From contig CAZWYL010000001.1 of NCBI GenBank assembly GCA_964638225.1, positions 8,742 to 72,741 of the forward strand: 64,000 bases of DNA, read 5' to 3'. Below the pieces are notes generated by a model. That model saw only the letters and a program-made list of their open reading frames with translations. It was not told where the DNA came from and made no database searches. Positions 41,612 through 49,175 of this stretch are shown piece after piece. Position numbers and translations under genes: made by a program. How positions within the stretch are numbered: the stretch's first letter is position 1; each line of letters starts with the position of its first letter. The DNA is from WJKK01 sp964638225. GTDB taxonomy: Bacteria; Patescibacteriota; WWE3; UBA101185; UBA10185.

Positions 41612-42840
41612 TTTTGTTCTTCCCGCATTTTATAATAAATATTAGATAAAGCTAGGGGCAAGGTCCAGGACAATGAGGAAGCTTCGCCTGATAAGTCTGA
41701 AATCTCTACTAATTTAGCAGAAGCAGAGATTTTCTCAAAATTGGGGGGCGCTTTAAAGGGAATCGACTTATACCAGGGCTCCGTAGAAAGCAATTGGAAA
41801 AGATCTGAAATTTCAAAACCCGAACCTACAACTAAAACTTTTGAAGAAAATGTTTTAATTCCCGTAAAGTCAAAGAAAACGGCATTTAAAGCTTGTGACC
41901 AGATAACAAAAAACTGTCTTATTACCTTCTGTACTTCTACTGCGATTGAAGAATCAAGAGTACCTTTTTTATACTTCTCTAAAACCTCTTGAGCCTCATC
42001 ATAATGTAAATCAAGCTTAGAAGAAATTTGATTCAAGATAGAGATAACACCCATATTAATAAATCTAGATCCCACTAGTCCATCTCCAAAAGCCACGGAT
42101 ACCTCTGTAAAGGCTGTGTCCAAGTTAACCAAGACACAGTTGCGATAGCTTGAATTAAGCTCTCTAAGTGAACTATAGAGCGCGTAACTCATTGAAGAAA
42201 CTGTTATAATTTTAAGTCCCAGCTTTTTAGCAACACGCTGTAATTTTCGCAGATAGAAATCTTCGGCAAAAGATCCAAACCAAGAAATTTCCAGTTCCCT
42301 ACCTTCCAAACCTATGGGATCTCTCGTAAGAGTGCCGTCAATCTTCCTGGATATATCCGCGGAGGCTATTAATTCTAAGTTAGAATCCATGTCACCTTTT
42401 TGAGTTACTAAAAGATCCTGTGCTCTGAAAAAAGCGTTTTTATGAGCTTGTTCCAAAAGTTCCGTAACCTGATCTTCTACAAAGCGCTCTTTAGCAGGTG
42501 TTTCTAATCTGACTACAGACATAAGATCAATACAATGATCTGAAGAAATACCAAACAGTACTTGTTGAGGTAATTCTGAATAATCTTCGCGCATTTCAGA
42601 AAGAATATCTTCCAAAGTTTCTATAAGATAGGCTTCTCTATCGTCCTGGTCAAATAAACCACCCGATGTTATAAATCTGGAAACAGCGCCAACAACTTGG
42701 GCTTTTACACCGCCGCTGTCGGGAGAGCTTATCATTTCAAAATAAGCCACTTGAACTTTAAATGGATCAAACTTTATCACCAAAAAGTTATCCTCCGAGG
42801 TTCTTTTTTTCTTGAAATCAAGGAAAGGCAGTTTAAACAT
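41608..42840 (-). CDS. Actin-like ATPase, PilM/FtsA type
   Basis: A soluble 410-residue protein with the ATPase core of the FtsA/PilM branch: VIKFDPFKVQVAYFEM is phosphate loop 1, CVLVNLDTAFTEVSVAFGDG is phosphate loop 2, followed by GSRFINMGVISILNQISSKL and HYDEAQEVLEKYK; VLVVGSGFEISDLFQLL is the adenosine motif. PilM partners a single-pass protein (PilN/PilO) in type IV pilus assembly; here the partner is the coupled gp47-like membrane protein. No PilN, PilO, PilQ or pilin gene is in the window. A TATAAT box lies seven bases before the ATG. Confidence 0.6.
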   Translation of the reverse strand: MFKLPFLDFKKKRTSEDNFLVIKFDPFKVQVAYFEMISSPDSGGVKAQVVGAVSRFITSGGLFDQDDREAYLIETLEDILSEMREDYSELPQQVLFGISSDHCIDLMSVVRLETPAKERFVEDQVTELLEQAHKNAFFRAQDLLVTQKGDMDSNLELIASADISRKIDGTLTRDPIGLEGRELEISWFGSFAEDFYLRKLQRVAKKLGLKIITVSSMSYALYSSLRELNSSYRNCVLVNLDTAFTEVSVAFGDGLVGSRFINMGVISILNQISSKLDLHYDEAQEVLEKYKKGTLDSSIAVEVQKVIRQFFVIWSQALNAVFFDFTGIKTFSSKVLVVGSGFEISDLFQLLSTEPWYKSIPFKAPPNFEKISASAKLVEISDLSGEASSLSWTLPLALSNIYYKMREEQK

Positions 42841-42847
42841 TGTTTAA

Positions 42848-42853
42848 ATTATA
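42848..42853 (-). promoter_or_regulatory. -10 box of the actin-like gene (leaderless)
   Basis: TATAAT seven bases before the ATG at 42840. Confidence 0.5.
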
Positions 42854-42883
42854 CAAAAGCCTGTAATGTTTTGCTAACCGGAG

Positions 42884-45046
42884 TTATTTACCTTCTAGTA
42901 TTAAATTATGACTCTCCTCCCCCTCCTCATTCGTACGCTCACCTTCTTCTCCAAATTCAGCCTCTGCTCCATTCTCCTCCCCAACCTCATCATAAACAAC
43001 AGCTTCATTAACATCTCTTTCAAAATTATTTATTAAATCCTTAAGTTCTTGAGGGGTTTCCGGAATTTTATCGGGATTTTGCCTCAAATCCTCGAGAATC
43101 ACCAAACCCTGAGAAGAAAAAGCGGACAACTTAGCCATTCGCAGTTCCATCTCATTCCTAACTCGATCAACCTCTCTCAAAAGCAACTCCGGATCCTCTT
43201 CCAGATCAATACCTCTTTGGATTAAATTCCTCCTCGCAATTCTAAGATACTCGTTTCTCCTGCCGTAAATAGATAGAAACTTCAAGTATCCATTTCTTAT
43301 ATTTTCTTGAACCTTTTCTAGTTCAGAATACCTATCCTCGGGATCGTCTAAATCCATCTCTTCCAAACCTTCAAAACTTTCCTCAAAATGCGCCAACTGC
43401 AAATGAGCCATAAACCAAGCTTTCTGTGGGTCTGATTCCACCTGGTTTACGTGACTCTCGGCCGTCGATACAACTACTGGAGACTCCCGCTCATCCTCTG
43501 GTTGAGATTCTTGCTCCCGCTCAAAATTATCTCTCTCTTGAGCATTCTTCACCTTCTCATATTTCAACCCTACTCTCTCAAAACTTGCAACAGTTCTCTT
43601 TAAATTACGCCTCCAAGTATTATATTGCTGTGCATCCAGAGGTAACCAACAAGCTTTCTTCTTAATATCCTCGCCCTCTTTATACTCACGAATTACGGGA
43701 ACTTTGTAGAATCCGTCTTCTTGTTCACAACACTCTAATTGCCACAAAAGTTCCTGTGCCTTAACAATGGAATTTGCACCGGACTCCAAAGAATAAATAG
43801 TTTGGTAATAATAACCTTCCTCACCCGAAGATTCGCCTATTGCCAAACCCATATCCTCCCCCTTGGTCTTCACTTCAGAAAATGTGCTTCTTGCTACCTT
43901 AACTTTAACAAACTTTTCTTCAAACTCTCCGGATAACGCGGCGGGGACTTTAACAGTTTCATCACGTAGAAAGAAAAATTGCGGGGGCTTTACTTCCTTA
44001 TTTCTAAAAAACCCCTTAGTATAATCCCGCATGGGGTTTCCTTCTGAATCCACACCTTGAGTATTAATAACAAATCCTTCATCTTCCTTCACTTTTGCCC
44101 CCCAATTTCTGAAACCCTCTTTAAATTTCCTTTTATATCCCTCAGTTGTACGCTGCTCAAATACAGCTTCTTCTCCGCCCTCACCTCCGGTAGACTCCTC
44201 ACTTGCCTCTTCTGCCTCCTCAATCTCATCTTCTGGTATCAAATCTGGCCGTTCAATTGTAAGGGAGAGCGGTTCCCAAGGATGATTATCGGGGGAATGC
44301 TCGCAAAATTCTCTAACAAAACTTTGTAAGCGTTCTTGGCGAGCCTTCCTAACCTCTTCTAACCTACCATCAAAGTCCTCCACTACACTACCGTCCTCTT
44401 CCAAAAAATTCTCTGCATAATCTATAGAAAATACATTTAATTGCTCTTTCAAGTCAGTCAACACTTGCTGCTGTTTTTCAGAAAAACTATCCTCAAGCTC
44501 ATCCAAACTATCCTCATCAGAAACCAAATATGCTAAACCTTCAAAAATCCTTTTCTTAACATCATTTTGCTCCTCCTCATCTGCGATTTCGCTCGCACTT
44601 TCAAGTGAATTCTCAAGAACAACCAAAACTTCCTTATAACCCTGCCTATAATCTAATATTATTGCCTCCGCCTCTTCACTTAGACGCTCGGGTTCGTCCT
44701 CATCAGAAAAAACCTGACAGATTGCATCATAAGCAGTAACCTCCTCTTCTTGGCCCCCAATAGTCATTGTCTTTTTTTCTTCATTAAAATCATGAGAGCT
44801 CACCAATTCTCTAAGCTTTCCTATAGAGTCGCTATAGTCCCGATCTTCTACCTCTCGCTGAGCTAAGATTAGAAAATCCTCTACTTTATCTATTTCTTCG
44901 GGGAAAATCTTTTCCTCAAAATTAGAGGGGAACTCGATAAGATCGAAAATCTCACGGCTTTCCCCTCTAACAAAGGGTTCTACCTTCTCTGGTTCGGTAA
45001 AACTCCTTTCACCATTGGGCTGTAAAGTTGTAATTCCATTTGGCAT
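42884..45046 (-). CDS. Large acidic soluble protein of unknown function
   Basis: A 720-residue protein with very many Glu and Asp residues, no membrane segment, no signal peptide and no motif that I recognise. Low-complexity acidic stretches lie around 285-310 and at the C-terminus; between them (about 315-510) is a more ordinary globular part with GFRNWGAKVKEDEGFVINTQ, and residues 560-660 look coiled-coil. Two adjacent cysteines occur in WQLECCEQEDG. It follows the T4SS-type ATPase gene after 13 bases; a TACTAT box six bases before the ATG gives it its own leaderless mRNA. Confidence 0.55.
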   Translation of the reverse strand: MPNGITTLQPNGERSFTEPEKVEPFVRGESREIFDLIEFPSNFEEKIFPEEIDKVEDFLILAQREVEDRDYSDSIGKLRELVSSHDFNEEKKTMTIGGQEEEVTAYDAICQVFSDEDEPERLSEEAEAIILDYRQGYKEVLVVLENSLESASEIADEEEQNDVKKRIFEGLAYLVSDEDSLDELEDSFSEKQQQVLTDLKEQLNVFSIDYAENFLEEDGSVVEDFDGRLEEVRKARQERLQSFVREFCEHSPDNHPWEPLSLTIERPDLIPEDEIEEAEEASEESTGGEGGEEAVFEQRTTEGYKRKFKEGFRNWGAKVKEDEGFVINTQGVDSEGNPMRDYTKGFFRNKEVKPPQFFFLRDETVKVPAALSGEFEEKFVKVKVARSTFSEVKTKGEDMGLAIGESSGEEGYYYQTIYSLESGANSIVKAQELLWQLECCEQEDGFYKVPVIREYKEGEDIKKKACWLPLDAQQYNTWRRNLKRTVASFERVGLKYEKVKNAQERDNFEREQESQPEDERESPVVVSTAESHVNQVESDPQKAWFMAHLQLAHFEESFEGLEEMDLDDPEDRYSELEKVQENIRNGYLKFLSIYGRRNEYLRIARRNLIQRGIDLEEDPELLLREVDRVRNEMELRMAKLSAFSSQGLVILEDLRQNPDKIPETPQELKDLINNFERDVNEAVVYDEVGEENGAEAEFGEEGERTNEEGEESHNLILEGK

Positions 45047-45052
45047 AAGTCA

Positions 45053-45058
45053 ATAGTA
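45053..45058 (-). promoter_or_regulatory. -10 box of the 720-residue protein (leaderless)
   Basis: TACTAT exactly six bases before the ATG at 45046, overlapping the intergenic gap after the ATPase stop. Confidence 0.45.
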
Positions 45059-45059
45059 C

Positions 45060-47471
45060 CTAAAAAGGTATCCTCTTTCTAGACTTCGGGGAAGATGGTT
45101 TCTCCTCTATACCAGAGCGTCTATCTATATACTCTTCAACTTCCTTGCGATCAACCCCATATTTCATCCTAGAATGTTCTCTAATCCTTTCAGCAACAAC
45201 GGAGCTCTTATTGTCATTTGCTATGTTAACCATTTCCCAGTCCACTTTCATTGAAAATGGGGCCGTTGGATGGCCCTCTGCAAGAAGCTTAGTGTAATAA
45301 TTTCCTACCGGGAGGTTAATTAAATCACTTTGAGTGAGTTTAGGCTGAAATTGATTTTCCAAAAATTCGCCATCTTCAGAACCAACTCTAAAAACTGCCA
45401 TAGTACCTACATTTCCAAAAACAGCTTCTCTAATTTCGTCGGTCAGCTGAGAAATAAACTGATGCGCCACTATTAAATTTAATTTGTACTTGCGTGCTTC
45501 CGAAAGAATAGTTGCAAAATCAGAAGTGGCAAAGTTCTGAAACTCATCTACATACAAGTAGAAGTGAGGAAATTCTTCTCTACCAAGCTTGGAAGCTCTC
45601 CCCAAAGCAGCCTGCAGTATGCGCGGAACTAAAAGCAATCCCAAAAAGTTGGAGTTCTCTTCCCCAATCTTGCCTTTAGATAAGTCAACCAACAAGATTT
45701 TCCTTTCTACCATTATCTTGGGAAAATTAATTGCGGATTTAGGCTGACCTAAAATGTTGCGCATGGTTACATCAGTCACAAAGCGGTCAAACTTGGAAAC
45801 AAAGTAGCCCATTTTTTCTCCTTTATGATAATCACTTGTCTTAGCCATTTCATCTGTCCAATAACGCTTTACCAGCGGATCTTTTAGTTTAGGTAAAAAG
45901 CTTTTGGCATAAGACTCATCTATCAACAAACGTAAAACATCAACCAGAGTACTGTTCGGATCAGTCATGGCCGTCAACATAACGTTCCTAATTGCACGCT
46001 CCAATTGAGGGCCCATAATTCCCTGCCTGTTGGGATCATAAAGCTTATACAAAAGGGCAATAAATGAATTTATTACCATGTGTTTCTCTTCCTCAGAATG
46101 TGCCTCCAGAATATTAAGTCCCATAGGCCTTTCTAGATCAGAAACATCAAACAGGATTACATCCTCTGCCCGCTCTTCCGGAATCTTCTCTAAAATATCG
46201 TCTATGTCACTGCCATGCGGGTCAATAAAAGCTAAACCCTCTCCATTTCTTATATCCTGCAGCGCAAGGGTTTTCATAAACTCAGATTTTCCTGTACCTG
46301 TCTGTCCGATAATATAAAAATGGCGAGTCCTATCCTCAGGTAACATACATATCTTCTTCTCCATGCCTCTAAAGGCATTCTTCCCCAGGTAAATGCCCTC
46401 AGAGGGTACATCTTCCGGAGCAGGAACTTTTCGAGCCTTTAACCACTTTATTCCGGGGGTTTTAACCTCATTATTAGGAAAATGAAATATAGTAGCCATT
46501 TCCTCAGTATTCAATACAGAAATATTTCTATAAAGAGGAATATCTAAAATTGGAATACTTAAATCAATAACCTGGATAGTACGATAAATGAAATTATCAA
46601 CGATTTTGCGTTCATTAGGTTTAATTTTTTTGAACTTGTTATATTTAATATCAGTGAATTGATCAAAAGAAGTTACAATATTCTGAATGTGATGTTCCGC
46701 GGTGACTTTATCTTCAGCAATAGAAACTACTCTAATTGCTACATCAAATCCCGGCTTAGAAACTTTTTTCTCAACTCCTTCAATGAAGGAGGTATCAACA
46801 CTAGAACCACCTTCCGGATCCGAGCTCTTCTTTCTAATACCGGCAACAAAAGCATTTCCCTGTCTACGCCAATTGTTATTTGCGGGCCTTACAATATACT
46901 GAAGAGCTACTACATCATCATCCGAAAGCTTGCCCATAGAAGAAGTGATTGTGCTTAAAGCATCTGAGGCTAAATCTTCAAACGTCCTAATTGGATAGTA
47001 AGGAGCCCCGGAAAGTTTTATTTCTGCAACAGCAGTAAAGTCTCCTCGATCCCAAACTTCATTGGGATCAATAATATCTATCTCTGCCTCCGGATACGCC
47101 CCATTAATTTTCTTCTCCACGGCCAAAGCTAATTCATCGGGCACCACAACATAAAATCCTATCCCCGAAGTTTTAGCCACAATTTCAAACGAAATTCTGT
47201 ACTGCCCTTGCCAGAGAGTTTTCCACCAAGATCTCTTAAAACCCCATAAACTTGCAAAAAACTGCTCTGCTGCTTCCACTTCCACTTCATTCTCTGAGGG
47301 AAGTTTCACCAAAAGAAACGTCAGATCAAACTTGTTCAAATCCTCTATCTTTTTTCTTCTTCGACTTAGATAAAGTACAGTCGTACCAATAAGCAATCCA
47401 ATTAAAATAATCGAATATATAGAAATCCAAAAAATTACGTATAAAGTTTGATTAAGATTTACCAGACCCAT
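45060..47471 (-). CDS. Membrane-anchored HerA/VirD4-type ATPase (T4SS coupling protein-like)
   Basis: An 803-residue protein with one N-terminal membrane segment (about 10-34), an unassigned domain to about 370, and a FtsK/HerA-class motor: Walker A IIGQTGTGKSEFMK (388-400), FIDPHGSD, VDLSKGKIG and Walker B LYVDEFQNFATSDF, then IVAHQFISQL. This is the sequence type annotated as conjugative DNA transfer (TraG/VirD4/DUF87). No relaxase, VirB4, VirB6 or mating-pair genes occur in the window, so transfer is not implied. It is coupled to the acidic gene upstream (20-base overlap). Confidence 0.75.
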   Translation of the reverse strand: MGLVNLNQTLYVIFWISIYSIILIGLLIGTTVLYLSRRRKKIEDLNKFDLTFLLVKLPSENEVEVEAAEQFFASLWGFKRSWWKTLWQGQYRISFEIVAKTSGIGFYVVVPDELALAVEKKINGAYPEAEIDIIDPNEVWDRGDFTAVAEIKLSGAPYYPIRTFEDLASDALSTITSSMGKLSDDDVVALQYIVRPANNNWRRQGNAFVAGIRKKSSDPEGGSSVDTSFIEGVEKKVSKPGFDVAIRVVSIAEDKVTAEHHIQNIVTSFDQFTDIKYNKFKKIKPNERKIVDNFIYRTIQVIDLSIPILDIPLYRNISVLNTEEMATIFHFPNNEVKTPGIKWLKARKVPAPEDVPSEGIYLGKNAFRGMEKKICMLPEDRTRHFYIIGQTGTGKSEFMKTLALQDIRNGEGLAFIDPHGSDIDDILEKIPEERAEDVILFDVSDLERPMGLNILEAHSEEEKHMVINSFIALLYKLYDPNRQGIMGPQLERAIRNVMLTAMTDPNSTLVDVLRLLIDESYAKSFLPKLKDPLVKRYWTDEMAKTSDYHKGEKMGYFVSKFDRFVTDVTMRNILGQPKSAINFPKIMVERKILLVDLSKGKIGEENSNFLGLLLVPRILQAALGRASKLGREEFPHFYLYVDEFQNFATSDFATILSEARKYKLNLIVAHQFISQLTDEIREAVFGNVGTMAVFRVGSEDGEFLENQFQPKLTQSDLINLPVGNYYTKLLAEGHPTAPFSMKVDWEMVNIANDNKSSVVAERIREHSRMKYGVDRKEVEEYIDRRSGIEEKPSSPKSRKRIPF

Positions 47472-47847
47472 TGTCAGTATTTACTCCTTTTACACCTTCT
47501 ATAAATTCTTCCTCCTCTTCATCGCCGTAGCGGGTTAACTCACTTTGAGATTCGGACAAAGAAATCGATTTTACTCCCTTTGATCTTTTATCTAGAATTC
47601 TACCCTGTGATTTGCTTGAATTATCGAAATCAGAAGATTCCTCTTCGTCTTCTTCCCTGGATTTGGGAATAGGAGGTTTTGGTGAAGTAAATACCTCCGG
47701 AGCTTTTTCTTCTTCCGGAGAACGCTCACTTTCTATAGAAGGCAAACCCTCAGGAGAACCTGATGGAACGTCAGCAGAAGGAGCAATATCATTACCCTCA
47801 TTTCCATTTTGATCTTCAATTTGACCTAGATCATCAGAATCCTGCAT
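47452..47847 (-). CDS. Short acidic, disordered protein
   Basis: A 131-residue protein almost wholly of Glu, Ser, Asp, Pro and Gly (for instance VPSGSPEGLPSIESERSPEE), predicted to be disordered. It has no hydrophobic segment. The end overlaps the start of the T4SS-type ATPase by 20 bases and the start lies 3 bases after the YtxH-like stop. It may be an adaptor or regulatory tail for the ATPase. No family is recognised. Confidence 0.5.
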   Translation of the reverse strand: MQDSDDLGQIEDQNGNEGNDIAPSADVPSGSPEGLPSIESERSPEEEKAPEVFTSPKPPIPKSREEDEEESSDFDNSSKSQGRILDKRSKGVKSISLSESQSELTRYGDEEEEEFIEGVKGVNTDNGSGKS

Positions 47848-47850
47848 GAG

Positions 47851-48102
47851 TTATTCCTCCGAAATCTCTTTCTCACCCTCTAGACCTTTTTTAAATGAAT
47901 CTATATAAGGGTCCGCTTCCTCTTTCACTTCTGAAATCTTTTCCGAACTCACCTCAGAAAGTCTTTCTAACTTTTTCAACAATTCGTTTAACTCTTTGGA
48001 TAAATTATCCCGTGTTTCCTCTCCTTTCCTTGGAGCAAAAAGAACTCCAAAAATCCCTCCGATTATGATTCCCAACCAAAAGTTATTTCTTTTTTTTGCC
48101 AT
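47851..48102 (-). CDS. YtxH-like membrane protein
   Basis: An 83-residue protein with one N-terminal membrane segment and the YtxH landmark GIIIGGIFGVLFAPRKGEETR, followed by an amphipathic charged helix. YtxH proteins occur in envelope-stress operons with DUF948 proteins. The start is set at MAKKRNNFW (48102); a longer frame to 48141 would overlap the upstream gene by 59 bases, against 20 for the one chosen. It is coupled to that upstream gene. Confidence 0.65.
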   Translation of the reverse strand: MAKKRNNFWLGIIIGGIFGVLFAPRKGEETRDNLSKELNELLKKLERLSEVSSEKISEVKEEADPYIDSFKKGLEGEKEISEE

Positions 48103-48382
48103 TTTTCTCCTCCTCCTGAGAATCTGATTTCCAAATATCACTCAACGTATTAATGGATCTTGTCTGTTGAAAACCCTTCAACAAAGCAAATACAAAGGGA
48201 GCTATTTTTAAGGCCGAGCCCATAACTGAATTGGAAAAATGAGTGACATCGCTTAGAAGAGCTTGGACGGTTTTGAAAACCTTCCTAACCTGAACAAAAA
48301 GAAAAATTGCGAAAGCAATCCAAATTACAAAATTGATACTCAGTAAAACTATAAAAATTGTTGTTAATGTTTGTGTAGACAT
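48083..48382 (-). CDS. Small membrane protein, DUF948-like
   Basis: A 99-residue protein with an N-terminal membrane helix (about 8-30, IFIVLLSINFVIWIAFAIFL), a helix that may lie along the membrane (VRKVFKTVQALLSDVTHFSN), a second hydrophobic stretch and a lysine-rich end. Size, layout and the YtxH-like neighbour suggest the DUF948 type. An extended -10 TGC-TATACT at 48405-48413 gives a leader of about 15 bases. Confidence 0.5.
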   Translation of the reverse strand: MSTQTLTTIFIVLLSINFVIWIAFAIFLFVQVRKVFKTVQALLSDVTHFSNSVMGSALKIAPFVFALLKGFQQTRSINTLSDIWKSDSQEEEKNGKKKK

Positions 48383-48404
48383 AGGCAGTACTTACTTAAT
48401 TAAA

Positions 48405-48413
48405 AGTATAGCA
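48405..48413 (-). promoter_or_regulatory. Extended -10 before the DUF948-like gene
   Basis: TGC-TATACT on the minus strand; start predicted near 48398, 15 bases before the ATG. Confidence 0.45.
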
Positions 48414-48425
48414 CACACTACTTAT

Positions 48426-49154
48426 CTAATTCACGGTAGAAATATCTTCAACAGGCTCACTGATATCTTCTTCCTTGTTGTTAAATTCCTCTTCCTCTTC
48501 TTGAGATTCTTGCGGGCGGTATATCACGGTTAAAACCTTCTCTGTTTTTTTGTCCAACTTACTTATGGAGGTTATATTCAACGTATTTACACCCTCTTTT
48601 AAAGTCAAAGATGTTGCAAAAGATCCATCTGGTTTAAGTAATATTCTTTCTCCATTTACAAATAAAACCGAATCTATATCAGTATTTCCTGTTATATCAA
48701 CTAGAGAATCATGTACAATTTCATTATTTTGGGGAGAATGGATCTCCAATTCGGGGGGACCTGAATAAGTTTTGTAGGAATAAAACAGATAACCAAAAAA
48801 GGAGAACAAAAGAACTAAACCCAGACCAATTAGAATTTTATTGCTCGTTAAAGTGAAACCTTTTTTCAAATCGCTTAAAATTTTCCTTTCACCCTTGCTA
48901 TCTAACGCATCCTCAAAAACATTACTATACTCGCGCCTCCACAGTGCAAGTATCTGATTTACATTCAAATTCAACAACTCAGCATAGATTTTTAAAAATC
49001 CCTTGGCATGAATCTTTCCGTCGAAAACACTGTAATCATTCTGTTCTAAAGCCTTTATATAATTAGGATGAATCTTTATTCTTGAATATACCTGATTATA
49101 AGTTAATTTTTGTTTTTTTCTCTGAGATTTCAATATCTCACCTAAATTTTTCAT
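48426..49154 (-). CDS. RodZ-like protein (HTH, membrane helix, external Ig-like domain)
   Basis: RodZ-like proteins link the MreB cytoskeleton to the cell wall. The 242 residues contain a Cro-type helix-turn-helix at 1-70 (LGEILKSQRKKQKLTYNQV, then HAKGFLKIYAELLNL), one membrane segment at about 107-126 and an external Ig-like domain with PPELEIHSPQNNEIVHDS and VNGERILLKPDGSF, ending in an acidic tail. No MreB gene is in the window. It starts 21 bases after ftsK, without a Shine-Dalgarno, and probably shares that transcript. Confidence 0.75.
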   Translation of the reverse strand: MKNLGEILKSQRKKQKLTYNQVYSRIKIHPNYIKALEQNDYSVFDGKIHAKGFLKIYAELLNLNVNQILALWRREYSNVFEDALDSKGERKILSDLKKGFTLTSNKILIGLGLVLLFSFFGYLFYSYKTYSGPPELEIHSPQNNEIVHDSLVDITGNTDIDSVLFVNGERILLKPDGSFATSLTLKEGVNTLNITSISKLDKKTEKVLTVIYRPQESQEEEEEFNNKEEDISEPVEDISTVN

Positions 49155-49175
49155 ATTTTATTGGTTGAAGAACAA

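Noticed and set aside
45060..47471. Conjugative element or plasmid
   Set aside because: Only the coupling-type ATPase is present; there is no relaxase, VirB4, integrase or origin, and neighbours are chromosomal housekeeping genes.
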